Assembly (NCBI GenBank): GCA_963843455.1
Contig: CAWJKE010000010.1
Span: forward strand, 186,001 to 250,000
Direction: 5' to 3'
DNA: 64,000 nt
DNA from: CAIQPS01 sp963843455
GTDB taxonomy: Bacteria; Actinomycetota; Thermoleophilia; RBG-16-64-13
In this document: piece after piece, positions 34,656 through 43,027 of the stretch
Layout: every line of letters starts with the position of its first letter
Numbering within the stretch: position 1 is the stretch's first letter
The notes under the pieces: generated by a model
Told to the model about the DNA's origin: nothing
Database searches by the model: none
What the model saw: the letters and a program-made list of their open reading frames with translations, nothing else
Translations under genes and position numbers: made by a program

Positions 34656-35426
34656 CTAAGCGGGCTCTTCGAAGGGTTCGATGCGCAGGGCGCGACCGTC
34701 TTCGCCTAGTTCCACTACCACGCCTTCCAGCCACACGTTGCCGTCGGCCACTTCGAAGCGCACCGGTAACTGCGTCAGAAATCGCTCCAAGACGAGCTCT
34801 TTCTTGACGCCTATGACCGAGTCCCGGGGCCCGCACATGCCCACGTCGGTGATGTAGGCGGTGCCGCCGGGCAGCACGTGAGCGTCGCCGGTGCGGACGT
34901 GGGTATGCGTCCCCACGACAACGCTGACCTGACCGTCCAGATGCCACCCCATCGCCACCTTCTCGCTGGTGGCCTCCGCGTGCAGATCGACGAGCACGTT
35001 GCGGACCCCGTGAAGTTGCTCCAGGGCTTCCCCGATGACCTCGAACGGTGAGCGCGCGGGGTAGAGATAAAGGTGGCCGCTCAGGTTGACCACCCCCAGG
35101 CGTCCGGCGCGGGTGTCGACGACGGTGACCCCCCTCCCGGGATTCGAGCCAAGGAAGTTGAAGGGTCTGACGATCCGAGGTTGCTCATCGAGGTAGCGGT
35201 ACGCGTCTCGCTGCTTCCAGATGTGGTTGCCGGTGGTGATGACGTCCACGCCCGCGCTCAGCAGTGCTTCCGCGTGCGCGGGTTTGATGCCCTTGCCGTC
35301 GGTTGCGTTCTCTCCGTTGGCCACGACCGCGTCGGCTCCGTAGCGCTTTTTGAGCGCCTGCAGTTTGCCGATGAGCGCCTCACGCCCCGGCTTTCCCACC
35401 ACATCTGCAAAGAACAGGATGATCAT
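34656..35426 (-). CDS. ymdB: YmdB-type metallophosphoesterase (TIGR00282)
   Basis: 256 residues. The metal-binding residues of the family are visible in FFADVVGKPGREAL, VVANGENATDGKG, DVITTGNHIWKQRD, LVDLHAEATSEK and VVGTHTHVRTGDAHVLP. In Bacillus the homologue hydrolyses 2',3'-cyclic nucleotides and affects RNA processing and biofilm gene expression. It is a cytoplasmic, monocistronic gene convergent with the Rossmann protein gene. Confidence 0.92.
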   Translation of the reverse strand: MIILFFADVVGKPGREALIGKLQALKKRYGADAVVANGENATDGKGIKPAHAEALLSAGVDVITTGNHIWKQRDAYRYLDEQPRIVRPFNFLGSNPGRGVTVVDTRAGRLGVVNLSGHLYLYPARSPFEVIGEALEQLHGVRNVLVDLHAEATSEKVAMGWHLDGQVSVVVGTHTHVRTGDAHVLPGGTAYITDVGMCGPRDSVIGVKKELVLERFLTQLPVRFEVADGNVWLEGVVVELGEDGRALRIEPFEEPA

Positions 35427-35551
35427 GACCGCGAGTTTACCTCAGTTGTTCTCGGTCCTCCCGCCAGGACCCGCCTTTGGTCTCATGGGCCGTCGTTGGT
35501 GGGGCCCCCTAGCCTCGAGCCGTAGTGAATCATCAGCACGAGGAGGAGACC

Positions 35552-36880
35552 ATGATCCGAAAACGACGTACGTGGAGAGGTCGCGTGGAGAGGTCGCGGG
35601 GTGCGCGGCCGCCCGGTGAGGGCAGGCCCGGGCGGCCGGCGGGAGGCGGCCTTGTGGCCCGCGTCGGAGCACCGCCGCTGATTGCATTGGCGACCGCGTT
35701 CAGCCTGTTGACCCTAGTCTTGTGCGCGTTCTTTGTGCCGGGGTTCGTGCTTCGGGCGGCGGCGGATACGACCGTGCCCACGGCGCAGCCGGCCCCGGTA
35801 CCGGCGGGCACAGACGAAACCCTTCCTGCAACATCTGGCGCCGCCGAGCCCGCGGCGACTCCGGCCCAGCCGGCCCCTGTCGAGCCGGCGCCCGGAAGAG
35901 CTCTGGTCACCATGCCCTGGGGCGACGGAGTCGGGCAGGTGGGGCTCGTGCGGGCGGCCGAGGGGCTCACGCGCGGGCCGGAAGCCTTGGCGGTCGCCCC
36001 CGACGGGAGGATGGCCATCCTCGACTCGGTGAATTCGCGTCTGGTAATCCTTGCTGCCGATGGCGCGTTCGCGGCGAATACCCCGGTGGACCTGTCGCAG
36101 CCACGCTTCCTTGCCGTCGACAACGATCTCCTCTACGTGCTCGACGCCGATGCAGACCACGAGTTGGTCTGTCTCGACTGGCAGGGCGCGGAGGTGCAGA
36201 GGGGTCGGATGCCTGCCGTGAGTGACGCGGTTACCGGCCTTTTCGCCACAGATGGAGGCCCCTGCGTCGAGGTGGCGCACGACGAGGTCTTCCTGGTCAT
36301 GTTCAAGGACAAAGGCAAGAGGGGCGCCGCTGAACGCACCGCGGCGGTTGAGCCTTCTGGGCCGGTGACGCTCCGAGCGGTGGTCGGGCGGCCCCTGGAC
36401 CGCGACCTCGCGAAGGCGGCCAAGGTGACTTTCAAGCCCAAGCAAGGAATCAACCTCAAGTCGTACAAGGTCGACAAGAAGACCCTGAAGACCGTTCAGA
36501 CAGAGGTCGTGACGCCCACGCTGCCGTCCGGAAGAGAGGTCGAGCACTTGGTGTCGGTGGACGGCGACGGACGAGGAGGCCTGATCGTCGGAGCGCGTCT
36601 GCTACGCAAGCAGAGCGATCCTGACGACGCACCCTCGCTGATCGTCGGGCGTATGTCCGGCTCCGACCAGGTCCGCGACACCCCTGTCCTGGGCGATACC
36701 CTGACGCTGCGCGACTCTCCGTTCGCCTACCTAGGGCAACCGTACGTGGTCGCTCCCGACGGGCGCATCTTTCAGCCGGTCGGCAGTGAGGCAGGGTACA
36801 GCATACTGGTCTACTCCCTGGCCGCGACCCCTGCTGCAGCCCTTCCCGAGCCGGGTCCCGCTGAAGAGGTGAAGCCATGA
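35552..36880 (+). CDS. Membrane-anchored secreted protein, NHL/propeller-like
   Basis: 442 residues. The ATG at 35552 follows GAGGAGGAGACC; the upstream GTG at 35525 is less likely. A basic N-terminus of about 45 residues precedes a transmembrane segment (LIALATAFSLLTLVLCAFFV). An Ala/Pro/Thr-rich linker follows, then strand-rich repeats such as LAVAPDGRMAILDSVNSRLV and RFLAVDNDLLYVLDADADHE, which look like NHL or six-blade propeller units. Its stop overlaps the start of the NlpC-like gene (ATGA), so the pair is coupled. No enzyme family is recognised. Confidence 0.8.
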   Translation: MIRKRRTWRGRVERSRGARPPGEGRPGRPAGGGLVARVGAPPLIALATAFSLLTLVLCAFFVPGFVLRAAADTTVPTAQPAPVPAGTDETLPATSGAAEPAATPAQPAPVEPAPGRALVTMPWGDGVGQVGLVRAAEGLTRGPEALAVAPDGRMAILDSVNSRLVILAADGAFAANTPVDLSQPRFLAVDNDLLYVLDADADHELVCLDWQGAEVQRGRMPAVSDAVTGLFATDGGPCVEVAHDEVFLVMFKDKGKRGAAERTAAVEPSGPVTLRAVVGRPLDRDLAKAAKVTFKPKQGINLKSYKVDKKTLKTVQTEVVTPTLPSGREVEHLVSVDGDGRGGLIVGARLLRKQSDPDDAPSLIVGRMSGSDQVRDTPVLGDTLTLRDSPFAYLGQPYVVAPDGRIFQPVGSEAGYSILVYSLAATPAAALPEPGPAEEVKP

Positions 36881-37890
36881 CGCGTCCATCCGTTGGAACG
36901 ACCCCGCGCCTTCGCGCAAGACGATCCCCGATCCGGACCGGCTTGGCGGCCGGGTTCCTGGGGATCGCTATGACAGCGCTGATCGCGCTCGGTCCGACGA
37001 CCGCCTCCGCCCAAGCGGCTATCCCCTCTATAACGCGCGCCGAGATCATCGCCCGAGCAGAGTCGGCTATAGGTACCGACTACACCTGGGGACAGGAGAG
37101 TTGGACCCCTGACACCGCCAGCGGTACTGGCCCGGACTGCTCTGGACTGGGCCTGAAATGCTGGGAGGTGCCTAAGACCCTGTACTACCAGGAGGAGAAC
37201 GGCACGATCTCGCCTCGGTACACCAGCTACCAGTTCTACAACTGCCAAGGGCCCTGGAACGAGCTGAGCAGCCGCTCGCTTCTCGACGAGGGGGATATCC
37301 TCGTGAAGAACAACGGCACCTCCGGCCACGTGACCATCTATGCCGGAGGCGACGCCTGGAACTCTCCTATCATCTACGAGGCCCCTGGTACCGGGCTCCA
37401 CATCCGGAGGATCAGCCGATACCTGGGGAGCGAATACAAGCCCATCCGCCGACAGTCACTGAGCACGTACGACATCGTTCTCGACAACCCCACTGCCAAG
37501 AGCGTGGGCGGCTCCGGGCTGGCGGGCAATTGGACCCGCTCCACGAATGTGGCAGGCTACTTGGGGGACGACTACCAGGCGCGGGCTGCAACGACCGCCA
37601 GCGCCTGGGCGCGGTGGACGCCCCGATTCCCTTCGACCCGCAATTACGAGATCTATCTGCGCTGGACCGCCGGCAGCGACCGCGCATCGGTGGTCCGCGT
37701 GACGGTGAACACGCCCGGCGGTCACTATGACCGCTATATCAACCAGCAGATGAATGGCTCGCGGTGGTTCTATCTGGGCACGTACCCGTTCCAGTCCGGC
37801 TACTCTCCGAGCGCCGGTGGGATCACCATGTACGCGACGGGCGCCAACGGCTACGTGATCGCCGATTCGGTCATGTTCGTCCCGGCCTGA
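36877..37890 (+). CDS. Secreted NlpC/P60-like protein with golvesin-like C-terminal domain
   Basis: 337 residues. The signal peptide ends near ASAQA (residue 47). The following 160 residues resemble an NlpC/P60 cysteine peptidase: catalytic Cys in GPDCSGLGLKC and His in TSGHVTIYAGG, with GDILVKNNG before it as in the family. The last 120 residues resemble the golvesin/xly CBD-like fold (ARWTPRFPSTRNYEIYLRW, then ANGYVIADSVMFVP), a carbohydrate- or wall-binding module. It probably cuts peptidoglycan peptides or amides outside the cell. It is coupled to the propeller protein encoded upstream. Confidence 0.82.
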   Translation: MTRPSVGTTPRLRARRSPIRTGLAAGFLGIAMTALIALGPTTASAQAAIPSITRAEIIARAESAIGTDYTWGQESWTPDTASGTGPDCSGLGLKCWEVPKTLYYQEENGTISPRYTSYQFYNCQGPWNELSSRSLLDEGDILVKNNGTSGHVTIYAGGDAWNSPIIYEAPGTGLHIRRISRYLGSEYKPIRRQSLSTYDIVLDNPTAKSVGGSGLAGNWTRSTNVAGYLGDDYQARAATTASAWARWTPRFPSTRNYEIYLRWTAGSDRASVVRVTVNTPGGHYDRYINQQMNGSRWFYLGTYPFQSGYSPSAGGITMYATGANGYVIADSVMFVPA

Positions 37891-37925
37891 CGGCCGAATC
37901 CGGCGAAGGCACCGAGGGAGACCAA

Positions 37926-37968
37926 AAGAGCGTCCGGACCCGCAGCATGGGCGGGTCCGGACGCTCTT
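37926..37968. terminator. Strong bidirectional terminator
   Basis: Arms AAGAGCGTCCGGACCCGC and GCGGGTCCGGACGCTCTT form a perfect 18-bp stem around a seven-base loop, with an A-run before and TTCT after. It serves the NlpC-like gene and the opposing fragment on the minus strand. Confidence 0.85.
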
Positions 37969-37972
37969 CTCG

Positions 37973-38317
37973 CTAGTGGGGCGTGACCGCGGCGGCCGCG
38001 GCTTGCGTCAGCGACCCAAGGACCTCAATGGCGTCCACACCGATGGCGGTGGCTGTGGCCGAGGCGTTCTTGGTCCCCGTCCACTCAATCTTGATCGTGT
38101 GGTTACCGGAGACCAGAGTGCCAGAATTCCAGACCCTCTGCTGGGAAAGTGTGCCGGAATTGTAGAGATCGACGACAACAGGGGCGCTACCGTCAAGCGT
38201 CACTCTTGCCTTGCCAGAACCCGCGCCCTTCCGGGAGATCCATGCCAAGTAGGTGCCTGTGAATTCCACAGTAACCGAGGCGCCAGTCGTGTTGACGTAC
38301 GCGACGCTTCCGCCGTC
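37973..38317 (-). pseudogene. Orphan fragment of the SpoIID-protein repeat module
   Basis: The frame from the stop at 38320-38318 reads GGSVAYVNTTGASVTVEFTG, then VTLDGSAPVVVDLYNSGTLS and a terminal IGVDAIEVLGSL. These match one repeat of the SpoIID-like protein at 39074 (GGSWGYANTTGSLVTVKFTG, VTLDGGAPVTVDLYSP, VGVDAFEAEGTL) at roughly half of positions. It has no signal peptide, no SpoIID domain and only an internal GTG (38269) as a start. I read it as the surviving C-terminal end of an older paralogue. Confidence 0.75.
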
Positions 38318-38558
38318 TCAACAGCCAAACGCTTGGTCTCCTCTCGGGTTGAGCGCCACGCACTCGGTTTATCCGCGACTCACGCTGGGTCGCTTGCGCA
38401 TCAACGACCCAAACAGTATCAACCGGGGGTTGGACGCGGCAAGAAGCGCGAGGACGCGGAGCTCTCCTTGTGCCTTACGCGGTGCTTATGTCCGCACGCG
38501 TATATTGGCGAAGCATAGTCTCAAGGGCCATGCGATAGGCCCGGATAGGAGAGTTTCG

Positions 38559-38936
38559 ATGATGAGAGGTTACTGGGGCAACCCAGGCGCTGAGCCGTTT
38601 GCGCACCACATCGACGGGGTCGGCCTCGTCGGGATGATCCTCGTGATAATCCTGTGGGTCGCCGTGATTGCGGCCATCGTGATCGGCATACGGGCGTTGG
38701 TGCTCCATTCGCGACGGGACAAGGCGACAGCGAGCGCGGCGGTTGCCCCGGCGTCTCTGTACGCGCCGGCTGCGCCCTCGCCGGCCACCGCCCCGTCGTT
38801 GCTGGCGATCCTCGAGGAGCGCTACGCGCGGGGAAACATCGGCCGCGAGGAATTCCTCCAGCATAAGCAGGATCTGGGGCTGGCCGGACCGGCGGTCCCG
38901 CCGACCACCGAGACCGCGCCGGAGTCCACGAACTAG
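38559..38936 (+). CDS. Small membrane protein with SHOCT domain
   Basis: 125 residues, start at ATGATG after ATAGGAGAGTTTCG. One transmembrane helix at residues 22-46 (GLVGMILVIILWVAVIAAIV) is followed by an Ala/Pro-rich linker and a C-terminal SHOCT motif, LLAILEERYARGNIGREEFL. SHOCT motifs mediate oligomerisation. Function otherwise unknown. Upstream, 38321-38558 holds no other gene that I can support. Confidence 0.85.
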   Translation: MMRGYWGNPGAEPFAHHIDGVGLVGMILVIILWVAVIAAIVIGIRALVLHSRRDKATASAAVAPASLYAPAAPSPATAPSLLAILEERYARGNIGREEFLQHKQDLGLAGPAVPPTTETAPESTN

Positions 38937-38982
38937 GCACCCCGAGACGGCTGGCTGCGTCTGGTCGTCCTGCACCCCAGAG

Positions 38983-39014
38983 GATGGGGGCTTCGCTCTA
39001 GCGGAGCCCCCATC
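38983..39014. terminator. Probable terminator between convergent genes
   Basis: GATGGGGGCTTCGC and GCGGAGCCCCCATC form a 14-bp stem (one wobble pair) with a four-base loop. There is little T after it on either side, but its position between the SHOCT gene and the opposing SpoIID-like gene fits a terminator. Confidence 0.6.
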
Positions 39015-39073
39015 TCCCGCTCTTGGAAGCCTTCACCGCTGCGGGGCTCGACGGCGTGGGAGGACCGAACGTC

Positions 39074-41497
39074 TTACTTGAGGATCCCCGAGATGTCGAA
39101 GGCGTCGACCCCGACATAAGCCCCAGCCGCAGCGGGGTTCTTGGTGCCGGTATAAGCGATGGTGAGGGTGTGGGTGCTGTCTTGGAGGCCGGTCACGCTC
39201 CATACCTTCTGTTGCCACTTGGTGTCCGGGCTGTAGAGGTCGACGGTGACCGGGGCGTCACTGTCTAGGGTCACTTGGGCGATGCCGTAGCTGGGGCTCT
39301 TGACTGTGATCCAGGCAAGGGAGGTCCCGGTGAACTTCACCGTCACCAGACTCCCGGTGGTGTTCGCATATCCCCAGGAGCCCCCCGAAGCCCCGGGGTT
39401 AAGACCGGTCCCCCAGGAGCCGGTAAAGGCGAGGCGGGTGTCGGTCTGCTGGTAACGGGTGAGGGTGGGGATGGACGGCGTCAGGGTGCCCTCCGCCTCG
39501 AAGGCGTCGACCCCGACATAAGCCCCAGCCGCAGCGGGGTTCTTGGTGCCGGTATAAGCGATGGTGAGGGTGTGGGTGCTGTCTTGGAGGCCGGTCACGC
39601 TCCATACCTTCTGTTGCCACTTGGTGTCCGGACTGTAGAGGTCGACGGTGACCGGAGCGCCACCGTCCAGGGTCACCTGGGCGATGCCGTAGTTGGGGCT
39701 CTTGACCGTGATCCAGCTGAGCGAGGTCCCGGTGAACTTCACCGTCACCAGACTCCCGCTGGTGTTCGCGTACCCCCAGGAGCTCCCCGAAGCCCCGGGG
39801 TTGAGACCGGTGCCCCAGGAGCCGGTGTAGGAGAGACGGGTGTCGGTCTGCTGGTAACGGGTGAGGGTGGGGATGGACGGCGTCAGGGTGCCCTCCGCCT
39901 CGAAGGCGTCGACCCCGATGTAGGCCCCGGCAGCAGCGGGGTTCTTGGTGCCGGTATAGGCGATGGTGAGGGTGTGGGTGCCGTCTTGGAGGCCGGTCAC
40001 GCTCCATACCTTCTGTTGCCACTTGGTGCCCGGGCTGTAGAGGTCGACGGTGACCGGGGCGTCACTGTCTAGGGTCACCTGGGCGATGCCGTAGTTGGGG
40101 CTCTTGACCGTGATCCAGCTGAACGAGGTCCCGGTGAACTTGACCGTCACCAGACTCCCGCTGGTGTTCGTGTATCCCCAGGAGCTCCCGGAAGCCCCGG
40201 AACTCTGGCCGGTCCCCCAGGAGCCGGTAAAGGCGAGGCGGGTGTCGGTCTGCTGGTAACGGGTGAGACTACCGTCCTTGGTCACGCTCAGTATGAGCGT
40301 CGATTTCAGACCCAGGAGCGACCTGAACGTGCGCGCGGCGATGGTCGCGGTCCCTGTAGAGCCCGTCACCCGCAAGGTACGGGCATGGCTGGTGGGATCG
40401 CTCGTGTCCCGGGCGATGACGTCCACCTTAGTGATGGTACCCACGTTCAGGCTGCTCGCGAGCTTCGAAGCCAAGGTCGCCGGCGAGATGGTGACCGTCC
40501 AGGCGAACGCCGGATTGGTGGGCGGCGCGGCCAGGCTCCAAGGGTCCGGTCGCGCAGGCTCGTAAGAGACCTGTCCCGTATCCGACCAGGCCGAGTTTGT
40601 TGTGTAGCCGCCGGAGTGGCCGGAGAAGTGGGTGGCGATGAGTTTGCCGCCGAAGGTGAGTACCACGCCCGCGGTCTCCTGGGCGGCCTGGGTCACATAC
40701 GGATACGAGGCCTCGAAATTGTAGCCGACGTAGTTGATGTCACGCGTGTCGTCATAGGGAACCGAGCCGGTGTGGGTCGCGATATACGTGCGCGCGGCCA
40801 CGTCCTGGGCTTTGACCGCCTCCGGGGCGTAGTAAGACGCGCTGCTCGGCATTGCCCAGTCCGAGGCGATCTCCGACACTCCCGCCACGTACTGGTCGAT
40901 GGGCAAGGTGTTGTGGACATAGACCTGACCGCTTGCCGAGTCGGGCAGGATGCGTATCGAGCCCCAGTAGGAACGGACTTTGGACCAACCGGATATTGGA
41001 GTGGGGTTCACCGTCACGCGACCGCTGGCGGAGTCCGGTTTGAGGTCCACATAGCTGTATGTGGCCGAACTACCGGAAACCTGCACCTTTCCACCGCTAT
41101 AGAGCAGGGTGACACTACCGCCCGCAGTCAGCGAGCTGATCGTGGCTCCGGTGGAATCGAAGAGTGTGGCCGAGGTGGCGGCCGCGGTGAGTTGCACCTG
41201 GGTGAACGTGTCCACCTCGGTGGTGATGCGGACCGTGATGGTCTCTCTTGTCGGCGCCACCGCCGCCAACGTCGACAGCGTCGTGCCTTGATAGTAGAAG
41301 GCGAGGATCTCCTGGTACGTCTTGCCCAAGCGGGCTCCCTGCCAGGCGCCCCACTGGCTCATGCCCTGCCCCTGCCCGTTTCCGCGCCCTGAGATGATGA
41401 AGTCACCGGTAGCCGCGGAAGCCGCGGGGGCAAACGCGAGACCCATGAGGATACCGGCTGCCGCCAGCCCGATCACGAGCCGCGTCATACGGCGCAT
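39074..41497 (-). CDS. Secreted SpoIID/LytB-domain protein with three C-terminal repeats
   Basis: 807 residues from the ATG at 41497, giving a clean signal peptide (RLVIGLAAAGILMGLAFAPA, then ASA). An in-frame ATG at 41698 adds 67 residues that are not signal-like. Residues about 30-400 are a SpoIID/LytB domain (GRGNGQGQGMSQWGAWQGA, QYVAGVSEIASDWAMPSSA, EAVKAQDVAARTYIATHTG), the fold of peptidoglycan lytic transglycosylases and amidase activators. Three 134-residue repeats follow, each LTRYQQTDTRL, GSWGYANTSGSLVTVKF, SWITVKSPNYGIAQVTL and KNPAAAGAYVGVDAFE. They are strand-rich and carbohydrate-binding-like. The family is not limited to sporulation; here it is encoded downstream of glycosyltransferase genes. 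Confidence 0.9.
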   Translation of the reverse strand: MRRMTRLVIGLAAAGILMGLAFAPAASAATGDFIISGRGNGQGQGMSQWGAWQGARLGKTYQEILAFYYQGTTLSTLAAVAPTRETITVRITTEVDTFTQVQLTAAATSATLFDSTGATISSLTAGGSVTLLYSGGKVQVSGSSATYSYVDLKPDSASGRVTVNPTPISGWSKVRSYWGSIRILPDSASGQVYVHNTLPIDQYVAGVSEIASDWAMPSSASYYAPEAVKAQDVAARTYIATHTGSVPYDDTRDINYVGYNFEASYPYVTQAAQETAGVVLTFGGKLIATHFSGHSGGYTTNSAWSDTGQVSYEPARPDPWSLAAPPTNPAFAWTVTISPATLASKLASSLNVGTITKVDVIARDTSDPTSHARTLRVTGSTGTATIAARTFRSLLGLKSTLILSVTKDGSLTRYQQTDTRLAFTGSWGTGQSSGASGSSWGYTNTSGSLVTVKFTGTSFSWITVKSPNYGIAQVTLDSDAPVTVDLYSPGTKWQQKVWSVTGLQDGTHTLTIAYTGTKNPAAAGAYIGVDAFEAEGTLTPSIPTLTRYQQTDTRLSYTGSWGTGLNPGASGSSWGYANTSGSLVTVKFTGTSLSWITVKSPNYGIAQVTLDGGAPVTVDLYSPDTKWQQKVWSVTGLQDSTHTLTIAYTGTKNPAAAGAYVGVDAFEAEGTLTPSIPTLTRYQQTDTRLAFTGSWGTGLNPGASGGSWGYANTTGSLVTVKFTGTSLAWITVKSPSYGIAQVTLDSDAPVTVDLYSPDTKWQQKVWSVTGLQDSTHTLTIAYTGTKNPAAAGAYVGVDAFDISGILK
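39086..40270 (-). repeat. Three tandem in-frame 402-bp repeats within the SpoIID-like gene
   Basis: The phrase GGTAACGGGTGAG recurs on the plus strand at 39451, 39853 and 40255, an exact 402-base period. Units differ by scattered substitutions only and keep frame, so each encodes one 134-residue module. The last unit ends in ISGILK instead of the linker EGTLTPSIPT. The near-identity points to recent unequal crossing-over or gene conversion. Confidence 0.92.
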
Positions 41498-41749
41498 GCG
41501 AGGTCTTGATAGCTTCCACTGTAGTTCTCCTCCGTCATTACTGGCGCGAGGACGGGCTACTTGCGGATGTCCCCTGTCGATGCCGTTGGCATGACGCGCA
41601 CCACTATACACTTTGGCCGGGCGCGGCACCCAGATACTCGGAGGGCCGGCCCCGCCCACGCGCAGTACTCTTGTTTCGGCAAGCGCGTACGACTTCATAA
41701 GCTGCGCCGCCCTCGCGGGTCCCGGGGCCGCCGCCGTAGCCGGCGGCCC

Positions 41750-43027
41750 CTACTCGGTGACGGTTCCGGCGACGTTTCCGCCGGCGGCTTCGCTCCGTGT
41801 GCGAGCGAGCATGTCTTCGACGAGCGCGGATATCTTCTCTACGCGCGCTTGCCAGGTCTCGTTGGCGGCAAAGGCCACTCGAGCGGCCCGGGCTTTGGAG
41901 GAATCGCCCGCGAGCGCCTCCCGGACCAACGCCGGGTACCGCTGACACTCGTCGGCGAGTGAGATGATCTCCGCGAATGGGGCTAATTCAGGCAGCGCCG
42001 CCGCCACGACGGGCAGACCGGCCGCGAGGTATTCGTACAGCTTGAGCGGGAAGATGTTGCGCGTGAGTTCGTTCAGTCTGTACGGGATCAGGGCGACCGC
42101 CACGCCCTTCAGGTAGGAAGGTAGCTCCTGCTGAGGCTTCTCTCCGAGCAGATGGATGTTCGGATGGTCCCTCAAGCGCCCGGTATCCACCTGCCCGGGC
42201 TTCACCGGGCCGATGAGCACGATCTGCCAGGACGGGTCCGCCTTGGCGAGTGCTTCCAGCGCGTCGACATCCAAGCGCGAGTCATGCAGACCGACCACCG
42301 CCAAGCGTGGAACGGGAATGGCGGCTAGGTCGGAGGGCACGGCGAGCGCCGGGTCGAGTGCCCGGTTGAAGAGCGCCACGTCTGCGGCGTTGGGCACGGT
42401 GTAGGTATGAGGATTCAAGCCCACGCGAGACCGGCGGAGGTTCTCAGCCGTTGTTATGACCAGGTCGGCGCGCCGCGTGAGTTCGTCGTCGTAACGTCTG
42501 ACCACTTCGGGCGACACGAATCCGGGGAAGGCTGAGTGCTCGTCCACGCAGTGATAGACCACTGGGCCGGTCCCGAGGGCACTCTTGCCCGGGGGCCGCT
42601 TTCTCCTGCGCGCCAGCAGCGTCACCAGAGACACCGAGGCAGGGACATACGTCCACAGTATTGCATCCTCCGCAAACCTCAGCCGTTTCGCAGCACCCAG
42701 AACGTAGCGGGCCAGGACACGCTGGTTCATGCGATTGATCCGAGGGCTCATGTTGCCAAACGGAAGCAGGGGCGGAGGAGTGAGCACCCACAGCCCGGGC
42801 TCCGGGCTGCTCACGCGCGGAATGACTGCGCCCCACCGCCGCCAGTGTCGGGGCACCTTGAGCGGGGCCAACATGGTGACCGGCTCCTCGACATAGATCA
42901 CCCGGTTGCCCTGGGCGAGCCTGTGCATCACCTGCTGCATGGTCCCCCATATAGCCCCCCAGTCTTGGGAGGACAGGCAGACGATGTCCTTTCCACGAAG
43001 CAGCCGAGTATGGTTGGCGGGGCTCAC
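41750..43027 (-). CDS. Glycosyltransferase, GT4-like
   Basis: 425 residues from GTG 43027, which overlaps the previous stop as GTGA; the frame runs further to 43069, but that part is inside the upstream gene. It starts with GKDIVCLSSQDWGAIWG and HRLAQGNRVIYVEEPV, has RLAVVGLHDSRLDVDALEAL in the second Rossmann lobe, and a C-terminal donor-site segment NIFPLKLYEYLAAGLPVVAA with the family Glu. Such enzymes resemble TagH-like or WcaI-like retaining transferases acting on nucleotide sugars at the membrane. It is the third glycosyltransferase in a coupled minus-strand series. Confidence 0.88.
   Translation of the reverse strand: MSPANHTRLLRGKDIVCLSSQDWGAIWGTMQQVMHRLAQGNRVIYVEEPVTMLAPLKVPRHWRRWGAVIPRVSSPEPGLWVLTPPPLLPFGNMSPRINRMNQRVLARYVLGAAKRLRFAEDAILWTYVPASVSLVTLLARRRKRPPGKSALGTGPVVYHCVDEHSAFPGFVSPEVVRRYDDELTRRADLVITTAENLRRSRVGLNPHTYTVPNAADVALFNRALDPALAVPSDLAAIPVPRLAVVGLHDSRLDVDALEALAKADPSWQIVLIGPVKPGQVDTGRLRDHPNIHLLGEKPQQELPSYLKGVAVALIPYRLNELTRNIFPLKLYEYLAAGLPVVAAALPELAPFAEIISLADECQRYPALVREALAGDSSKARAARVAFAANETWQARVEKISALVEDMLARTRSEAAGGNVAGTVTE

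Noticed and set aside
39086..40270. CRISPR or satellite array
   Set aside because: The 402-bp units are in frame and encode protein modules; there are no short repeats with unique spacers anywhere in the window.
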